Assembly (NCBI GenBank): GCA_019009955.1
Contig: CM032230.1
Span: 111,095,001-111,159,000 of the forward strand
DNA length: 64,000 nt
Origin: Riptortus pedestris
Lineage: Eukaryota > Arthropoda > Insecta > Hemiptera > Alydidae
Direction of reading: 5' to 3'
Both the position numbers and the translations under genes were made by a program. Every line of letters starts with the position of its first letter. Position 1 is the stretch's first letter. Shown piece by piece: positions 24,146 through 35,800 of this stretch. The notes beneath the pieces were generated by a model. It was not told where the DNA came from. It was given only the letters and a program-made list of their open reading frames with translations, and made no database searches.

Positions 24146-24809
24146 AAAATCAACATTCATTGTATTTCATCAGTGATAATACAAGCGAAATGAACTAGCA
24201 CGAAGATGTGAATCAGAAACCATGAAGCACACATTGTGGAGTAAGCCTAAGAGGTTGTAAAGCGCGCAGATCCACATGACCCAAGTCAAACGTAGGAAAA
24301 TTAAATTCATTCAGCAAGTCCAAACTAAGTTCTGCGGCCTAAAACCGTATAACAGCTGGAATATAGATGAGTGGGGGGGGGGCAATTGTAATTTCTTGCA
24401 CAGCCAACCTAGTCAATAAATCCTTCTTAGTTCCATTAATGCAATTTCGATTCAAACATTTTTCCTAAAGAAATTTACAGCCTTCTATTAGGTAAAATAT
24501 GAGACTGATGTGAACAACAACTGTAGAAGATTAAAAGTGTTGGTTAAATAATTTTTTTTTTTCGATCTGACTCATAAAAACGAAATATTTGGACTCGGTA
24601 TTTGGGCTCGCTGGTAGAGGTCCATCATCAACGGAAGGATAAGAAAGGTCAAACTATCTCCACTCTTAACAATTCCTTTATTAAATGCAGAGTAATTTCT
24701 TGGTTAACCCATGCTTAATGTAATTTAGTTTAGGTTTAATCATGTTCACAACTTGGGAAACTGTTTTACCTCAGAGTTTAATAACTTCTAACTTGGATAT
24801 TTGTTTTTA
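24146..24809. other. Spacer between Helentron-like copies
   Basis: Unique sequence with no gene or repeat partner seen. The 24220-24400 part is less AT-rich. Confidence 0.5.
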
Positions 24810-25585
<776 letters not shown>

Positions 25586-25929
25586 AACATTACAGATTGT
25601 TACAGTACCTTTTACTGGACTTTATTTATGTAGGTTGCATATATTTATATAAATGTATTTGTTATGTCACAGTGTACTGAAGATGGGGCGGTTCGTCCCG
25701 AAAGTACTCTGCATTTAATACGGGAATCCTTAAGTGTGGAGGTCATTTGACACCCAAATGGAGGTTATCCTAAACACTTGTCTTCCTTACCCGATCACTG
25801 CCACTATTTGTACCTCTTTGACTGCCAATCATTAGTATCAGCTAACTGTCTCCAGGACAAAATTAATCAGCTGGAGTAAGTGTGAGTGTTTTTCTCACAG
25901 TGCGAGTTCTGGTGGAAGTATTTTTGTTT
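25586..25929. other. Unassigned segment with a CTGAAGA...GAAA stem-loop motif
   Basis: At 25677-25703 the sequence reads CTGAAGA, T, a six-pair stem GGGGCG/CGTCCC with loop GTT, then GAAA. This resembles part of a hammerhead ribozyme core or an end motif of retroelements, but a full ribozyme fold is not present. No gene seen. Confidence 0.4.
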
Positions 25930-26055
25930 TTAGCAGATTTCCCTTAAGGGAAATCAGCTATTGAGGTTGTACTCATGACGCAATTTTCGAAACATTTCTT
26001 CAAATGACCATCGATCCTACCCAGGAGATGAATATATATATATATATATATATAT
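25930..26055 (-). mobile_element. Helentron-like element, 3' end only
   Basis: Hairpin TTAGCAGATTTCCCTTAAGG, then 'aaatcagctattgaggttgt' and 'ccatcgatcctacccaggag', ending in a TA array (26032-26055) where homology stops. The rest of the element is absent, so this is either a deletion or a transposition that stopped in the microsatellite. Confidence 0.85.
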
Positions 26056-27573
26056 TTGGTTGGTGGTTTACCGAAAACAGTTTTTTGGCTCTGATACTTA
26101 TCAAACCTCAACTGATCGACCGTTCACAACTGAACGCCATGCTCCTATTAGAAAGAAACAAAATAAAGAGGATTGCTGGTGAAGAATAGGAAAATCCCAC
26201 TTTTTCTGGTTCTAGTACTCCGTCGCAGTTTTGTGCCTAGTGTCCGAGGAGAAAAAAACAAAAAGTCAAAAAAGAGTTGGCAAACATGTAGAAAAACAAT
26301 TTGTAATAAACATTCCTTTGCTGTATGTCATTCTTGTGTATAAAAAAAAATTAATTAGTTAGGTAGCTTTTTAAGTTGATTGACATAATGTTTCTTCAAA
26401 ACAGAATACCTGTAAGATAAATTTTGAAAAGTATGTATTATTATTTTATATTAGTATTTCAAGTTTTTATAAATATAGAGAAAACTTGTATGGACAACAT
26501 TTAAAGGAAATTAAATCAACAACATAATTACGCATATAATATTTTAAATCTGGCTAATAATATCGAAGATGATTATGATTTTAATTCTTTTTTTTTGTAT
26601 TTATCTTGAAATCTAAAAGCATAGCTTCGATTTCCGCAAGGGTGTTTCTAATTTATTTATCGAAGAACCCAAACCTGCATATATTGGATGTAAAAGAACA
26701 TTTTAATAATTAAAACAATATGGAATATGATTGGCACCGTGGGATCAATCCGTAACTAATATAGTAACCGACAACCACTTATGATAAGGATAGACCAATA
26801 TTCTTTCGGATGAAATTATTTAGATACAAAATATTTCAGAGGTACATTTAAATTAAATTTAAAATGGTTTTTGTAATTAATTATTCCAAGATTGTTGTGC
26901 ATCGATGGGCCATTCACACATCAGAAAGCTGGCGGCCCGTTTGAAATTAATTTTTTAGCGGAGGAATCAATAAAGCAACACCTAGGGGAAACTTTAATTG
27001 AATCAGAGGCCCACCTTCATCCAGACCTATCACTCATTTTGGCCCAACTCTGGACTATTTTTTATTCACTTTTCCCTCCCTCACTCTTCCCCTGTCGAAA
27101 CGATATTGATTATAGACTTCGCTAAAGGCTCAAATAGCTGCTGGATACATTATTCAGCCAGAAAGGCCTTAATTTCACTGATTACCTCCGAGGGAACTTT
27201 CTATTACATTAAGCGGACTAAAAGATACTAATTGTAAGACCTACTTTTTATTTCTGTATCATTTTGCAATTAATAATCTATTGAGGGCGATATTGCCGGA
27301 AGCTGATTTTGGTATGAAATAAAATATTTTTAGAATCTCAGTCATAATTGCTGAAACGTCGAAAAAAGTTTTATATTCCAAAAAATCCATTGTCTCTGTT
27401 AACGTGTTTTCAGCACCTGCGGAAAATTTCATTCAGGGTCAATGCCGTATAGTCAGCAGTAGCTTAATCGATAATCTGTGAAGAACATGTCCAATTATAA
27501 AATCGTAAGCTGAAAGTGCGTTATTATGAGTGGATTGAAAAATGTTTTATGTTTTATTATAAAAATGTTTTAT
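26056..27573. other. Unassigned DNA
   Basis: Mostly AT-rich. The part 26880-27235 is less biased and contains two overlapping 77-codon plus-strand frames (26892-27125, 26998-27231) that resemble no known protein. I treat it as a possible conserved non-coding patch or old element, not a gene. Confidence 0.45.
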
Positions 27574-27593
27574 TTAGCAGATATATCTGCTAA
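27574..27593. repeat. Perfect 20-bp palindrome related to the Helentron-like hairpin
   Basis: TTAGCAGATATATCTGCTAA is its own reverse complement. Its arms are exactly the last nine bases of the Helentron-like 3' end (ATCTGCTAA). It could be the remnant of a deleted element that kept only the outer hairpin arms. Confidence 0.6.
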
Positions 27594-27689
27594 ATCAGAA
27601 TGTTAGTCAAAGTCTAAATGACGCATCAAACACCTGTTGCAGACTGACACAATAAATAAATGGTAACTTCGCTGAACAATACTTAAAGA

Positions 27690-27918
27690 CCAATCATAAC
27701 AAATATTCCAGTGGTCTAGAATAAGAAAATTAATAGGACTGACTTCTGTATATAAAACACAACTCATAATAGAACATGGACGAATAAATACATACTTGCA
27801 TAGATTCAAACTAACAGAGAGTCCATTACGTCCTTGTGACTTCAGTACATACAAATATTTAATATACGACTGTAGAATATTGACCGACGAAAGACAAATT
27901 TTCATACAGACAAAGTAA
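27690..27918 (+). pseudogene. LINE remnant, ORF2 C-terminus (I/R1-like)
   Basis: The plus-strand frame contains EHGRINTYLHRFKLTES, then PLRPCDFSTYKYLIYDCRIL. This matches the pattern after the RNase H domain of many non-LTR retrotransposons (GHGxFxxYLxRFxL, CxC, HLIYDC). One Cys and the His of the motif are changed and stops lie upstream, so it is dead. The 137-codon minus-strand open frame over this region (27603-28016) is the antisense shadow of this remnant. Confidence 0.7.
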
Positions 27919-28084
27919 AGCACTAGTATGTTGATGAAATCCAAAATTTCCTGAGATTGATATACCTCCTGGTAAATTGGAATACTTTCTACAGATAATT
28001 TTGTATATATATACATTATTCTATTATTTTACTTCTATTTATAATATATATTGTTCCTTTATTTTGTTATGATTTGTATATTTT

Positions 28085-28150
28085 TTTAATTACAATAATT
28101 ATTTATTTATTTATTAACGTCCACTTTTTGCAACTTAGGCTAATCGGGAT
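28085..28150 (-). mobile_element. tRNA-derived SINE, family 1, tail fragment
   Basis: Only the tail-proximal part is present: 'tttatttattaacgtccact' then 'tttttgcaacttaggctaat', matching the SINE at 54300. A short 3' piece is typical of truncated retroposition. Confidence 0.75.
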
Positions 28151-29775
28151 AATTACAATAAGAAAAAATATGTAATAAATAAAATAATTATTTGTCTCTT
28201 CATATTTACCCTAAACCAAGTATACCTAGGATATGCTCACTTTTTAAACATTTTTAATTAAATGTATTTATATTACATTTATTAACTTTTATTTCTTCTT
28301 TTATTTTATTTTTTATTTATTTTTTTGATTTAGGAAAACTAAAAGAATAGTTATTTTATAATATTACCAAATTTTAAAATAAATACATAGTATGAACTAC
28401 TATTGTAGGGGCCATCTAGAAAATAAATTCCCTCTCTGAAGGGTTACTTCAATTAGAAAAACATATACATAATACTCTCAAATTGTCGTTAAATTCATTT
28501 CTTCTCACGTTCAACATAAACCAACTTGCTTTTGTTTTTCCTTAGTTACCAATCTAAGAACCCCCTCTTTTACTCTTCCAACGTTCAAAAATCAGCCAAT
28601 ATAGCAGGAAACATTTAATTTATTAATCTAAATGTTGAAAGTTGTGTATGTATTAATTGAATTTGCAAAAAACCATGTATATCTCCGATATTATTTGTCA
28701 GATCGAAAGTGGGAAATTAATGTGATATAATTGATGGACTACATATTCTACTTTAAATCAAATATTAACTGAGTTATGTGATCTCTATTTTCTGCAGCCC
28801 TTAGTCTTCTCTGACTACGTCTTCTCATGCAATGTCCACTTAATAACAAAGGGACAGTAAAAAGAACTTAACTTTGAAGTTCTGTTTAAATTGGCCTCTT
28901 ATTGAGGGAGAAATGGAGAATATGTCCTTAGATGACGTCATCAAATTGTTGTTGTAGCCAATGGCAAATCTCTCCTAATTTTGGTTTACTCGGCTAACTA
29001 TTCGTTATTTCAGTAATTTTGATCCTCAATGTTCCTACTCACATTTATATACACACGAACTACATTCTTACTGAATTAAAGAAAAATTAAAGCCAACCTC
29101 TTAGTGGTATTATGCCAAGATAATATGAATTATTACCCGCGTACGTGCACAATAGTATCTACAGGTTGTTCCTATTTTCCATGGAGCGGAAACCCCTGAA
29201 ATTTCACTTAAGGAAAGAGGGAACTCGCAGTGGTTTTCCGTTTCCTTCTGCAATGTATGAGTAGACAATAATAGCTGCTGTGTTAAGTTCTACCCATTGA
29301 AGGAAGGACTCCTTAACAAGACAAAATCATTAATGACCCAACTCTTATCCTGTAAATTAATGATAGTCGTTATGCTCGTCTCGCTTAACGTTAACCTTTC
29401 TCAGATTACTTCATTGCACGATGGTGGCTTCTGAAACGCTTCTGATTTTCAAATGGTTGAAGTATGCCGAATTTCGTAACCAAGGCACAACTGATTTAAC
29501 ACCTTTATTTTTTATTTATTTATACAGAAGCACCCGCATCTTGGCGATTTGGCTCAAAGTTTCATAATGTAAAATGAAAACAAAATTATAGAAAAATACC
29601 AAAATCTGAAACAACAAATAAAAAATTAAATACAACAAATAATCATTAAATACTAGTAATAAAGGCAATTAATAAACGTGACATAAACAAACATAAATAA
29701 ACATGAGTCTAGTAATAAAGACAACAATTTAAAATAGTTTCAATAAAAAAATTATGATATTCCTATATACTAGTA
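28151..29775. other. Unassigned AT-rich DNA
   Basis: No gene recognised. The segment 28640-28800 has faint similarity to the Helentron-like body ('tatctccgatatta', 'cagatcgaaa', 'aatattaactgag'), too weak to call. 'gtggttttccgtttccttct' (29230) is the complement of a motif at 2380. Confidence 0.4.
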
Positions 29776-30475
29776 CATTTATATTATTTTTTATTTATTT
29801 AGTTTTGTAACCCATAGCGATGGTGATTTGCATTATTAGGATGATATATTTACTCTTTCATGTGCTTACTTTTTTTGTACTTTTATATTATGGCAAATAT
29901 TCCTCCAATATCCGATTCTTTCTCATATCCGTACTTTGTCCAAAGAACACAATAAAAGTTAACAATTTTAAATCTTCCCAATTATGTTGTAGAGCTATTC
30001 TATTTTGTATTATATGTTTTTGTAAATGTTGATGTGTTTTAGATATGTTAGTATTTGTGGAATACGGGTATATCGGCTGCTGTCAGCTAATAGTTCTGTC
30101 ATATCGTGGGGTATGTGAAGGTTTTCTCGTTGGATGCAGTCTGTCAGTTTGCGTTTTATCGAAAGGTGTTTGTTGCAGTATTTGCATATAGGGCTATCAG
30201 TCCTTGTCATTGAGTGTCTATGTATCAGGTATGTGTGCCCGATCCTGAGTCTGGCAAGAACTACTTCCTCCCGTCTAGTACTTCTATGGCTCGATGTCCA
30301 CTCCTTAATAGTACTTTTGATACTGCGGAGGTGGTTCTTTAATTCCATCCATTCTGATTGCCATTTGTTTAGGATTCGGTGGCGTATATGTTTTACTATG
30401 TCTTCGTATAATAAGTTTGATTTAACGCCTGAACCAATTGCTGTTCGTTAGACTTCGAGAAAATTAGCTTGTTTA
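29776..30475 (-). pseudogene. Non-LTR retrotransposon, 3' end of ORF2 plus 3' UTR (I-group)
   Basis: On the minus strand the frame runs from HILNKWQSEW-like sequence at about 30410 through RRSTREEVV-type basic residues, then LARLRIGHTYL, a TDSPICKYCNKHLSIK motif and a final Ile/Lys-rich tail, with a stop near 30010. The order W..W, RLRIGHT, CxxC..LSIK is characteristic of the C-terminal end of ORF2 in the I/LOA/Jockey group, downstream of RNase H. The 3' UTR follows to 29776 and ends in a TAAATAAATAA-like tail. RT and endonuclease are missing (5' truncation). The final Cys motif reads KRKLTDC instead of KHILTDC. A second copy with the same 3' UTR is at 47270-47725. Confidence 0.85.
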
Positions 30476-30583
30476 GGAAGAATATGAAGGAAGATAGTTT
30501 GAGTTTTGTGTTTGGATCTCTTTAAACACGCACCCCTCACTGTTAGACGACTTTTTCCCAGTGATTCCTACGCTCAATTAGTA
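30476..30583. other. Short spacer
   Basis: Unique sequence between the LINE remnant and a Helentron-like copy. Confidence 0.5.
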
Positions 30584-31113
30584 TTAGCAGGTTAAGGGAA
30601 ATCAGCTATTGAGGTTGTACTCACCACGAGATTTCCGAAAATGATCTAGTGGTCACAATTATTGTTTGATCGTTACCAAACTCGATATTTAATCGTTTTA
30701 TGTAAACAAAAAAAAATCGACTTCGTTAACTGTTCGGACCAGGAGGAGGAGGGGTTTAGAGGGGGAGAATTTTGAAAATTCGAAATATCTCACTTATTTT
30801 AATTCGGATCGAAAAAGTATATAGAATAAATCTTATTGCGAATAAAATATACTATAATTTTTCTTATATAAATTGATTTTTTATCTTGAATATTTGCATG
30901 CCCAAGATATTTGTATTTAACCGAGATATTTTCATTTTTCTGCTTTCAGCAAACCGCTACTTCTACTCTTGTTACATTACTCCGTTACATATTAAGCCAA
31001 TTTATTCGAAGCTTAAATACCAAATATTGTCCTCATTGGACTTTTACTTATTGAGATAAATGGAAATACGTGGCACACATAGGAAATCTGCTGAGTTTAC
31101 TTGATGGACTTAT
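30584..31113 (-). mobile_element. Helentron-like element, type A, microsatellite region deleted
   Basis: Minus-strand copy with decayed ends: 3' end TTAGCAGGTTAAGGGAAATC at 30584 (hairpin half lost) and 5' end near 31113 (AGTCCATCAAGTAAAC). The TA array and its flanks are missing between 'atttccgaaaatg' and 'atctagtggtcac'. The type A block and the G-rich complement of the C-tract (30738-30770) are kept, with 'aagatatttgtatttaaccg' duplicated. Confidence 0.85.
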
Positions 31114-31246
31114 ATTCTCTACAGCCTGGTGGGATTATATAATAATATTATATTCCTTTTATTAAACCATGTTCAGCAAATCTGACGTGTGTGTGAGCCT
31201 CAGATTATTATAAAAATAAGTTGCCTTACACAGTAAGCCATCTCTA

Positions 31247-31368
31247 TTAGCAGATTTTCCTTAAGGGAAATCTGCTATTAATGTCGTACTCATGTCGTGA
31301 TTTTCGACAAATTTCTTCAAATATCCATCGATCCTACCCAGGAGATAACGAAAATTAGGTCCGTAGAA

Positions 31369-31418
<50 letters not shown>

Positions 31419-31841
31419 CTGTTAACACTCTAGCGGTCACAGTTTTTGTTTAATCGTCACCAAACTCGGTATTTAATCGTTTTATGTAAAAAGGAAGATC
31501 AGGTTTGGTAACGGCTGAAATTGGACCAGTAGGAGGGGTGAGGGGGTTAGAGGTGGGGATTTTTGAAATATATCCATTACTATACGTCGGGTCGAAAAAT
31601 TGTATAGAACCAATCTTATTGCAAATTAAATTTACTATAAATATTGTTATATACATTTATTCTCTATCTTGAATATTAACCGAGATATTTGCGTTTTTAT
31701 TAAGTGTAGCGGAAGAGCTATGGTCGCTTCGATTCGTTCTGCCGTTTCCGTATCAGTTAGGCACTCGTATGGAGATTTCTCTATTGTATAACTCGGGAAA
31801 CCTGCTTAGTTTACGCAGCCCCTGCGTGACGGACTTTTTTT
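31247..31841 (-). mobile_element. Helentron-like non-autonomous element, full length, 5' type B
   Basis: Minus-strand copy with hairpin TTAGCAGATTTTCCTTAAGG at 31247, a TA array (31373-31416), a G-rich tract (31530-31560) and the 5' end GTCCGTCACGCAGGGGCTGC with an A run at 31841. The type B segment near the 5' end is closest to the copy at 6201-6791 (shared 'ctccatacgagtg'), which suggests one sub-lineage. Confidence 0.9.
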
Positions 31842-31999
31842 TTAAAAGCTACTGTATTTCAGGATGAGAACTTTTAAAAACCGCATTTCTTTTGAGTATT
31901 GCGGGTTGGCTTCCGGATAAGTGTCAGGCGTAAAATGTCTAAGGGATATAAAATAGATCACAAATTATTTATATTCTTAACCTTTAAATTATTATAGAT

Positions 32000-32628
32000 T
32001 ACCTGCGGACCCGACAGACGTAGTCCTGCCTGATATTTCAGGCGATTAGGATATTAAATTTAATAATATTTTTTTTTAAAAAAATCTACTTTTAATAACA
32101 CAGAAAACAACTTTTCTTATGTGCAAGTTTGCCTAAAAAAATAGAAAAGGAAATATCGCGAATTTTTTATTCAGGCCTCCCTTATAATCTCCATCCCCGT
32201 TCGAACCTAAAAAATTTAAAATCACTTATAATCATAGAATAATTAATGCTAATTCACGTATAGAGTTTTGTTTAGTTCGTTCGATCATAAGTGCCCAATA
32301 AAATTGTTGGCTCCCACTTTAATTTTTTTAGTGTATATCTCGTTTATACTTTGTTATACGACAAAAGTGAATATAACAAAATTTACTCTAAATAACAACA
32401 TAAACAACTTTTAACCTGTGCATATTTGCCGAAAAACTAATAGGAAACGAAATATCGCTATTTTTAATTTTAGGCCTCCCTTACGACCCCCACTCCACCT
32501 GCCGGGCTGATTTGTGACGCTAAAATGTCCGGGGCGTCACCCAAACGTGTACAGAAAAAATCATTCTAATCAGTCCAGACGTTTAGCAGAAGTTATGTGG
32601 CATACACACGTACAGTAGAATTATATAT
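32000..32628 (-). mobile_element. Non-autonomous Helitron, partial, related to 17483-18556
   Basis: On the minus strand it has the 5' (TA)n near 32628, then the blocks 'aggagtgggg', 'tcgtaagggaggcct', 'atatttcgtttcctattag', 'gttattta' and a second repeat of these. It ends with 'aggactacgtctgtcgggtc', a sequence often seen in insect Helitrons. The CTAG terminus and GC-rich hairpin are not recognisable, so the 3' end is lost. It directly abuts a Helentron-like fragment in an AT repeat. Confidence 0.75.
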
Positions 32629-32823
32629 ATATAAAGATATAGATGTATTTGCCTGTTAACTCTCTAGCGGTCGTAATTTTTTCCAAACTCCATATTTTTT
32701 ATGTAAAAAGACAGATCTAGTTCGTTAACGGCTGAAATCTGAACTGTTGGAAGGGGAGTTTAGAGGGGAAGATTTTCGAATGTTCGAAATATCTCCGTTA
32801 ATGTACGTCAGATCGAAAATTAG
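32629..32823 (-). mobile_element. Helentron-like element, internal fragment
   Basis: Contains 'gcctgttaactctctagcgg', 'agttcgttaacggctgaaat', the G-rich tract and 'tatctccgtta', ending at 'cagatcgaaaatta'. Both termini are absent. The left junction is in a short AT repeat next to a Helitron, so one may have inserted into the other's microsatellite. Confidence 0.8.
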
Positions 32824-35800
32824 GTCTAATTAGATTAGATATTGCGATCCAAATCATGGAAAATGAAGGTGAAGATTACTGAATTACTGTACAATTAATC
32901 ATATTTATAGCTCTGTTCTAGGATAGACTGGCCCATTTGTTGCTAACAGGATTTCTTCTTTTGGAGTAACATGTTTGAATCAGAGGAATGAGCATTAAAT
33001 TTGATGTAGCTGTATGTTTATCAGGAATGTAGTTTGGATGTCAATTCTCAACATCTTGAGGAAATTCATTAGCCATTCAAAGCAGTAACGAACTTGAACA
33101 CATTGCTTATTGAAGTTTTTATCTTTTGGGAAATAAAAGTCCACTTCACTTGATTAGAGTGAAAAAATCAATTTTTTTTTTCTTAAACGGGTACATTTTC
33201 ATGACTGTGAATGAGGCTAAGTAACAATTTTTGAAACGGTTTAAAACGTCATCTTGAGCTTGCGCAATTCAAATTAAGTTTTGGAATTTTTTTCGGTTTC
33301 GCCATTTGTTTTTGTGTATTGGAAACAACAAAAAATGGTAACGGATCGTTACCAAATGTTGAACAAGGCCTTAGACATGTTTTTTTTTATTACTGTTTCG
33401 GTCTGAGCATTACATGGAAAGTTCAAAAAATGTTTGAAAGTTTCACAGTATTTCCAATATTTACATAATTTGTTAAACTCAATTTTTCCTGTCAGTATTT
33501 ACTTAAAGTGTCATCAAAACTTTTTCTTATTCCCTCGAACTTTGCAACTCTTCGCTAGCTCATATTGAACTACCTAGGAGATGGTTGCACTTCGAACCCC
33601 ACCCGTGTCCTTCCTTCCGACCAACCAATGAAAGCATTTATTTACATTTCTCAGATAATTATTTAACATTAAAATTGTTACTTTGTGTCGTATATCGGCC
33701 GAATATCTTTATCAAAAAATTCAAGTTTTTATTAGGCTTTCTGCCTCCGAGTGTGTGAAGGGAGCTCAAAAAGATTGCAATCAATAATCATATTTAAATT
33801 CTCAGCTTCCAGTAATCTTTTTAAATCATGTATGATGTCAAGTGACTAATAAGAGGTGGCTCTACTGCTTCCACGCCAAGCCAAGAAATCATACCGATGT
33901 ATTCTGATGCTTCAAAATTTATTTTTGGGATCTCAAACCTTCTTACTTGTTAGCTAGTTCTTTTCTTGCTAGATTGTTGATAATCCGTCTAAAAGCCATA
34001 CATACTGTGTTTGTGAAAATGTGTTTTAAGGTTATTGTATAGTTCTTTCAACGGAGCAAAATCTTCAGCTACGGCACAAATGGACAAATTTTTGTAGTGT
34101 CTATATATTTTTCAGTAAGACAACTGTTTAATTAAATAATTTGTATGTTCATGTTGTAAAATATCAATTTGTAGGGAACAAAACATTTCATTGGATTACT
34201 TGAAACAATTATAGTCCATTTGCCGTTGAAAGCTATAACTGGATTAATAAAAGTGAAAACAAGATTACGTGCTGACATTTTTACGTTAAACTATCTGCAT
34301 AGATATTGACTCCCATTGAAGGTTAAAGAAGTGCGATATTGCACTTTTACTGGGACAGTTAATAGTTGATGGTGTACTTAATTGTAATAAAATTTCTTAA
34401 GTTATTCGCAAACTTAAGAAATCTACTTACACTAGATCAAGTGTATTATTGCATTCCTATAATTGACCACCTCTCTGATTGATATAATTTTAATTAATTT
34501 CGGATTTGTACAAATATAAAAAGTAGACAACTTTTACAAATTACAGATGTGAAAATGTCAATCATATTTCATCTCAACCATTGCAATCACCTCAATTTTT
34601 GTAAATTATGATCGACTAAGTTAAGAATGTATTTGAAAAGGTAAATATGTAGGTACTATATGTGTAACTACAGTACAAATATTATTTTCTTTTAAGAAAG
34701 TCATGCCATTTTCAAGGTACTCAAACAAAAAAAAACAAAAAAAAAACAAACGCTAATGCTGTTGGGCGTTACATTCTTGAAGGACGACTCGATTATTGTC
34801 ATTAGCAATATTTAAATTTGCCAAAGACAGTAAAAGGAAAAATGATGAAAGAATGACAAAGCAATCGCTTAAATCATTGTTAAAGCCAAAACTCATTTAT
34901 TCCTGAGGTAATTTTTCAAATTACTTGCAAAAACGTTGAATCGCCAGATCATAATTAACTCTAATGCTCCAAAAAATAATTAGTTACCGCGAAAAAAAAA
35001 GTCATTGCATCTTCTTAAGTAAGGAAGCTATTATGTATAATATGACTACGTATTGGCATAAAAAATTATCATAATTTTTTAATGAACGCTAACTCATTTA
35101 TTTTTTCCGTCATAAATTGTCATAATGCACTCTGTGTTTTGAAAACTATAAGTTAAGGGGAAAAAAAGAAAAAAACTCTCCCCCCCCTCTTCTCTTGGGA
35201 AATTCCTGAATTGCCATTTATTTAATTTGGATCTATAAATCTCTATTAAATGTAATAAACCTTACAACTTTCATTAATTTTCCATGAGATTTTAGTGGGT
35301 GGTCTTGCCTTTATTTAAATATTATGCATGATTTGGGTATGAATATTCAGTTATTTTTTCATTTACATTTCAAAGTGGAAATAAAGTTTAAAAGCTGTTA
35401 GAGTGTAAAGTAAATTCAGAATCATATTTTTCATTCTTAAAAATAAGATTTTCTTCTTTATAATTTCATTCTAAGAATTTTTAAGTAGCTTTAAACCTTT
35501 TTCTCCTCTTTTACCCCTTTTTTATTTTTAAGTCAAGTAGTCAGAATCATGTAATTATGAATAAATAATGATGTTTTCAGACAGATGTATGAAAAATTTG
35601 ACTGCTTCAAGGCAGTGTGACTTGCATTCGAAAAGTTCCTAAATTATTTAGTGAAATGTATTTTTCTTTACTCTAGCGCAATTTTATGTATAATAGACTA
35701 TTTCAGACGTTATATAAGAACATATTATGATTTAACTGCCGAACTCATTATCAATAAATTTGTATTTAATCATTCATTTATACTCAAATGAAATTTTCAA

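Noticed and set aside
25677..25703. Functional hammerhead ribozyme
   Set aside because: Stem II is good, but an extra base follows CTGAAGA and stems I and III cannot be formed convincingly.
27603..28016. 137-codon minus-strand frame as a membrane protein gene
   Set aside because: The plus strand of the same region carries a recognisable LINE ORF2 C-terminus, so the minus frame is its antisense shadow.
28640..28800. Another Helentron-like copy
   Set aside because: Only faint, short matches to the body; they cannot be distinguished from AT-rich background.
29510..29720. Third copy of the A-rich repeat at 21056 and 61465
   Set aside because: Similar composition, but no ordered blocks I could align reliably.
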